Assembly (NCBI GenBank): GCA_030673845.1
Contig: JAUTCQ010000009.1
Location: 124,001-188,000, forward strand
DNA: 64,000 bases
Direction: 5' to 3'
From: Verrucomicrobiota bacterium JB022
GTDB taxonomy: Bacteria; Verrucomicrobiota; Verrucomicrobiia; Opitutales; Oceanipulchritudinaceae
The position numbers were made by a program, and so were the translations under genes. This document shows, piece by piece, positions 63,501 to 64,000 of this stretch. The notes under the pieces are model-generated. The model ran no database searches. It worked only from the letters and a program-made list of their open reading frames with translations, and was not told the DNA's origin. The first letter of the stretch is position 1. Every line of letters starts with the position of its first letter.

Positions 63501-64000
63501 GGCAGCGGCGGCACGGCTACCCTGGAGATCCGCTATGCGCTCGGGGCGACCAGCAGTCGCACGGGGGCGTTGATCGTCAACGGCTCCTCGCAAAACATCA
63601 CGTTTAACCCGACCGGCTCCTGGACGGCCTGGACCACCATGTCGCTGACCGTGCCTTTGCAAAGCGGCACCAGTAACACGATCCGTTTCGAGTCGAACGG
63701 GCAAGACCTGGGGAACCTCGACGAGATCACGGTGACGCCCGCCAGCAGCGGCGGCGGCACCACCACGCTTCAGATCGAAAGCGGCAGCATCGGCGGCGGC
63801 ACGGCGATCGAAAGCAACAACGGCGGCTTCAACGGCAGCGGTTTCGCCAACTTCCCCAGCTCGGGCGGCTATGCCCAATTGAGCGGGATCAGTGGCAGCA
63901 GCGGTGCCGCCACGCTGGAGATCCGCTACGCCCTTGGCGCCAGTGGCAGCCGCACGGGTGCGCTGGTCGTCAACGGCTCGTCGCAAAGCATCACGTTTGA
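60510..64000 (+). CDS. Multidomain pectate lyase with tandem CBM-like repeats (partial, cut by right edge)
   Basis: The visible 1163 codons read without a stop. Signal peptide about 1-32 ('HMLFLASSLGLLSQAALA'); beta-sandwich (33-215); fibronectin III-like domain (about 235-325, 'SAQTYYWRVDEVSSGG'); a parallel beta-helix lyase of the PL1-like kind (about 330-700, 'LAFPGAEGYGRFAQGGRGGV', 'LRAAVENDVGPRTIVFTVGG', 'NIIRHMRFRPGDIS', 'MDHCSVSWGLDEGIS'); a Ca-binding-like 'DSDRDGLPNWWEEMKGLNP' stretch; a cadherin-like segment; a bacterial Ig-like domain (about 860-950, 'PPTVSITSPANNATITAGSN'); and two CBM6/35-like modules from about 954. Start at ATG 60510; Met16 is an alternative. It should cleave polygalacturonate-type polymers by beta-elimination. 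Confidence 0.9.
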   Translation, partial: MIPRTTPHLRSRYRHMLFLASSLGLLSQAALAELKVDINNTGRPLTEGQDPAFAPWSSNQNWFTSGSNSISATFGNIGVTFTRTGSGGTALSPGYWKAGVQSTSYDVRLTGDGIKVDNGDSGSQIEMRISGLSSGTHTVLLYHNSWDNLSTSALAPVDVLVNGTLLVNNSPQSVRTTNNSTAGTSYVTFSATSGQDVVILIRAETGGSYSVRNLYLNGFEIDTPNAKAQANTPNPPNADEHVNADNGSYTLTWSPAIQGAASHNVYFGTSRSAVENATTGSSQFLGNQTSTSRSVSNLSSAQTYYWRVDEVSSGGAVTKGGVWYFRPRRLAFPGAEGYGRFAQGGRGGVVVEVTNLNDSGAGSLRAAVENDVGPRTIVFTVGGLITLNSPLTVNQPYITLAGQTAPGKGICVRGYSMGWSGAVDNIIRHMRFRPGDISGTTLNGTGMAGVDHTIMDHCSVSWGLDEGISTRNGKNLTLQRTLISEALNIAGHSNYPAGTAHGYAASIGGDVASFHHNLLAHNSGRNWSLAGGLDGAGYYAGKIDIFNNVVYNWDNRTTDGGAHQVNFVNNYYKPGAATSYFYALNAQYDSFPGTQQYYFAGNVMPGRFGLSNQSAGRTRSGDVPSSYSTWVNQPFFPSYATIHSAEDAYKLVLSDVGANQPVLDAHDQRVIQETYNGSYTYTGQGPYGGEPGLPNSQNDVGGWENYPTTYRASGFDSDRDGLPNWWEEMKGLNPNSSQGNFADANVDLVGDQFTELERYLNWMAEPHVMTDENVYVDVPMTPLAAGFPSNASFSVNGAQGGSVSIVSGNVARFTPTNGFSGLGKFNVVVSQGGTTMTRTIGVAVIDDPNTGGGSNNPPTVSITSPANNATITAGSNVTVSANAADSDGTISGVAFYRGQTLLGSDTSPPYSVSWNNVTAGNYVLAAIAVDDDNAQTTSSPVYVTVTGNSGNSTTLQAESASVGGGTTIDSNNAGFNGSGFANAPVSGGYVQFNNVNGGSGGTATLEIRYALGATSSRTGALIVNGSSQNITFNPTGSWTAWTTMSLTVPLQSGTSNTIRFESNGQDLGNLDEITVTPASSGGGTTTLQIESGSIGGGTAIESNNGGFNGSGFANFPSSGGYAQLSGISGSSGAATLEIRYALGASGSRTGALVVNGSSQSITF
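63369..64000 (+). repeat. Tandem CBM6/35-like modules in the pectate lyase
   Basis: Two copies with a period of 396 bases (132 codons), the second cut by the window edge. Shared segments are 'NGSGFAN', 'TLEIRYALGA', 'SRTGAL' and 'VNGSSQ'. DNA similarity is also high, which points to recent duplication. Confidence 0.8.

Noticed and set aside
61674-63986. A 770-codon minus-strand open frame opposite the pectate lyase
   Set aside because: The plus frame gives signal peptide, lyase and CBM domains without a stop; the minus frame is an Ala/Val/Arg-rich shadow.

Overview
The window is GC-rich (about 60-65 % by eye) and reads like a chromosome segment of a motile, diderm member of the Verrucomicrobiota, most likely class Opitutia. 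The evidence is a very large TonB-dependent receptor starting with an 'ELTPFEVTA' box, SGNH/sialate-O-acetylesterase type esterases, a LacI regulator, a multidomain pectate lyase, a tryptophan-rich C-terminal domain typical of secreted Opitutia proteins, and sparse Shine-Dalgarno sequences. The taxonomic call is inference. No rRNA, tRNA, CRISPR, phage or IS transposase gene was seen.

Layout. (1) 1-12663, minus strand: one long flagellar operon, flgB-flgC-fliE-fliF-fliG-fliH-fliI-fliJ-(motE-like)-fliK-flgD-flgE-fliL-fliM-fliN-fliO, with fliO running off the left edge. (2) 12872-25728, plus strand, divergent from the first: a chemotaxis/signalling cluster (cheR, cheB, PAS histidine kinase, REC-degenerate HD-GYP, cheW, an unknown gene, cheD, an unknown gene, a sigma-54 activator, REC-HDOD-like, cheX, REC-REC-STAS), closed by a strong terminator. 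It has no cheA, no stand-alone cheY and no MCP. Four sites resembling FliA (sigma-28) promoters lie in its gaps, and a sigma-54-like site overlaps the start of flgB. (3) 25.8-31.3 kb: sulfotransferase, DEAD-box helicase, a VapBC-type toxin-antitoxin pair with a perfect palindromic operator, and glgB. (4) 31.4-35.3 kb: LptD-like protein, scpA, a small unknown gene, trxA, then a 166-bp fold-back element and a terminator. (5) 35.3-38.9 kb, minus strand: menA and an operon of five pseudopilins. (6) 39-49.7 kb: rho, an unknown toroid-like protein, hisF, a LolA-like exported protein, a dienelactone-hydrolase-like protein, cydAB, a HicBA pair whose toxin gene is only 59 codons, and an OPT transporter. 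(7) 49.7-64 kb: a carbohydrate locus with a 1159-aa secreted esterase, a divergent LacI regulator, a TonB-dependent receptor, a second esterase and a pectate lyase cut by the right edge.

How it works together. Regions 1 and 2 hold the basal body, hook, C-ring and export ATPase plus the adaptation and phosphatase arm of chemotaxis. The histidine kinase plus sigma-54 activator look like a FlgS/FlgR-type checkpoint for hook-basal-body transcription, with FliA-type promoters then driving late chemotaxis genes. Region 7 looks like a regulated uptake and degradation locus for an acetylated, probably pectin-like, polysaccharide.

The most interesting items are the unusual signalling fusions, the possible multi-motif CheY-binding tail on FliM, the three 28-residue repeats in FlgE, the paired AT-rich LacI operator candidates (one inside the lacI gene itself), and the MITE-like element after trxA.
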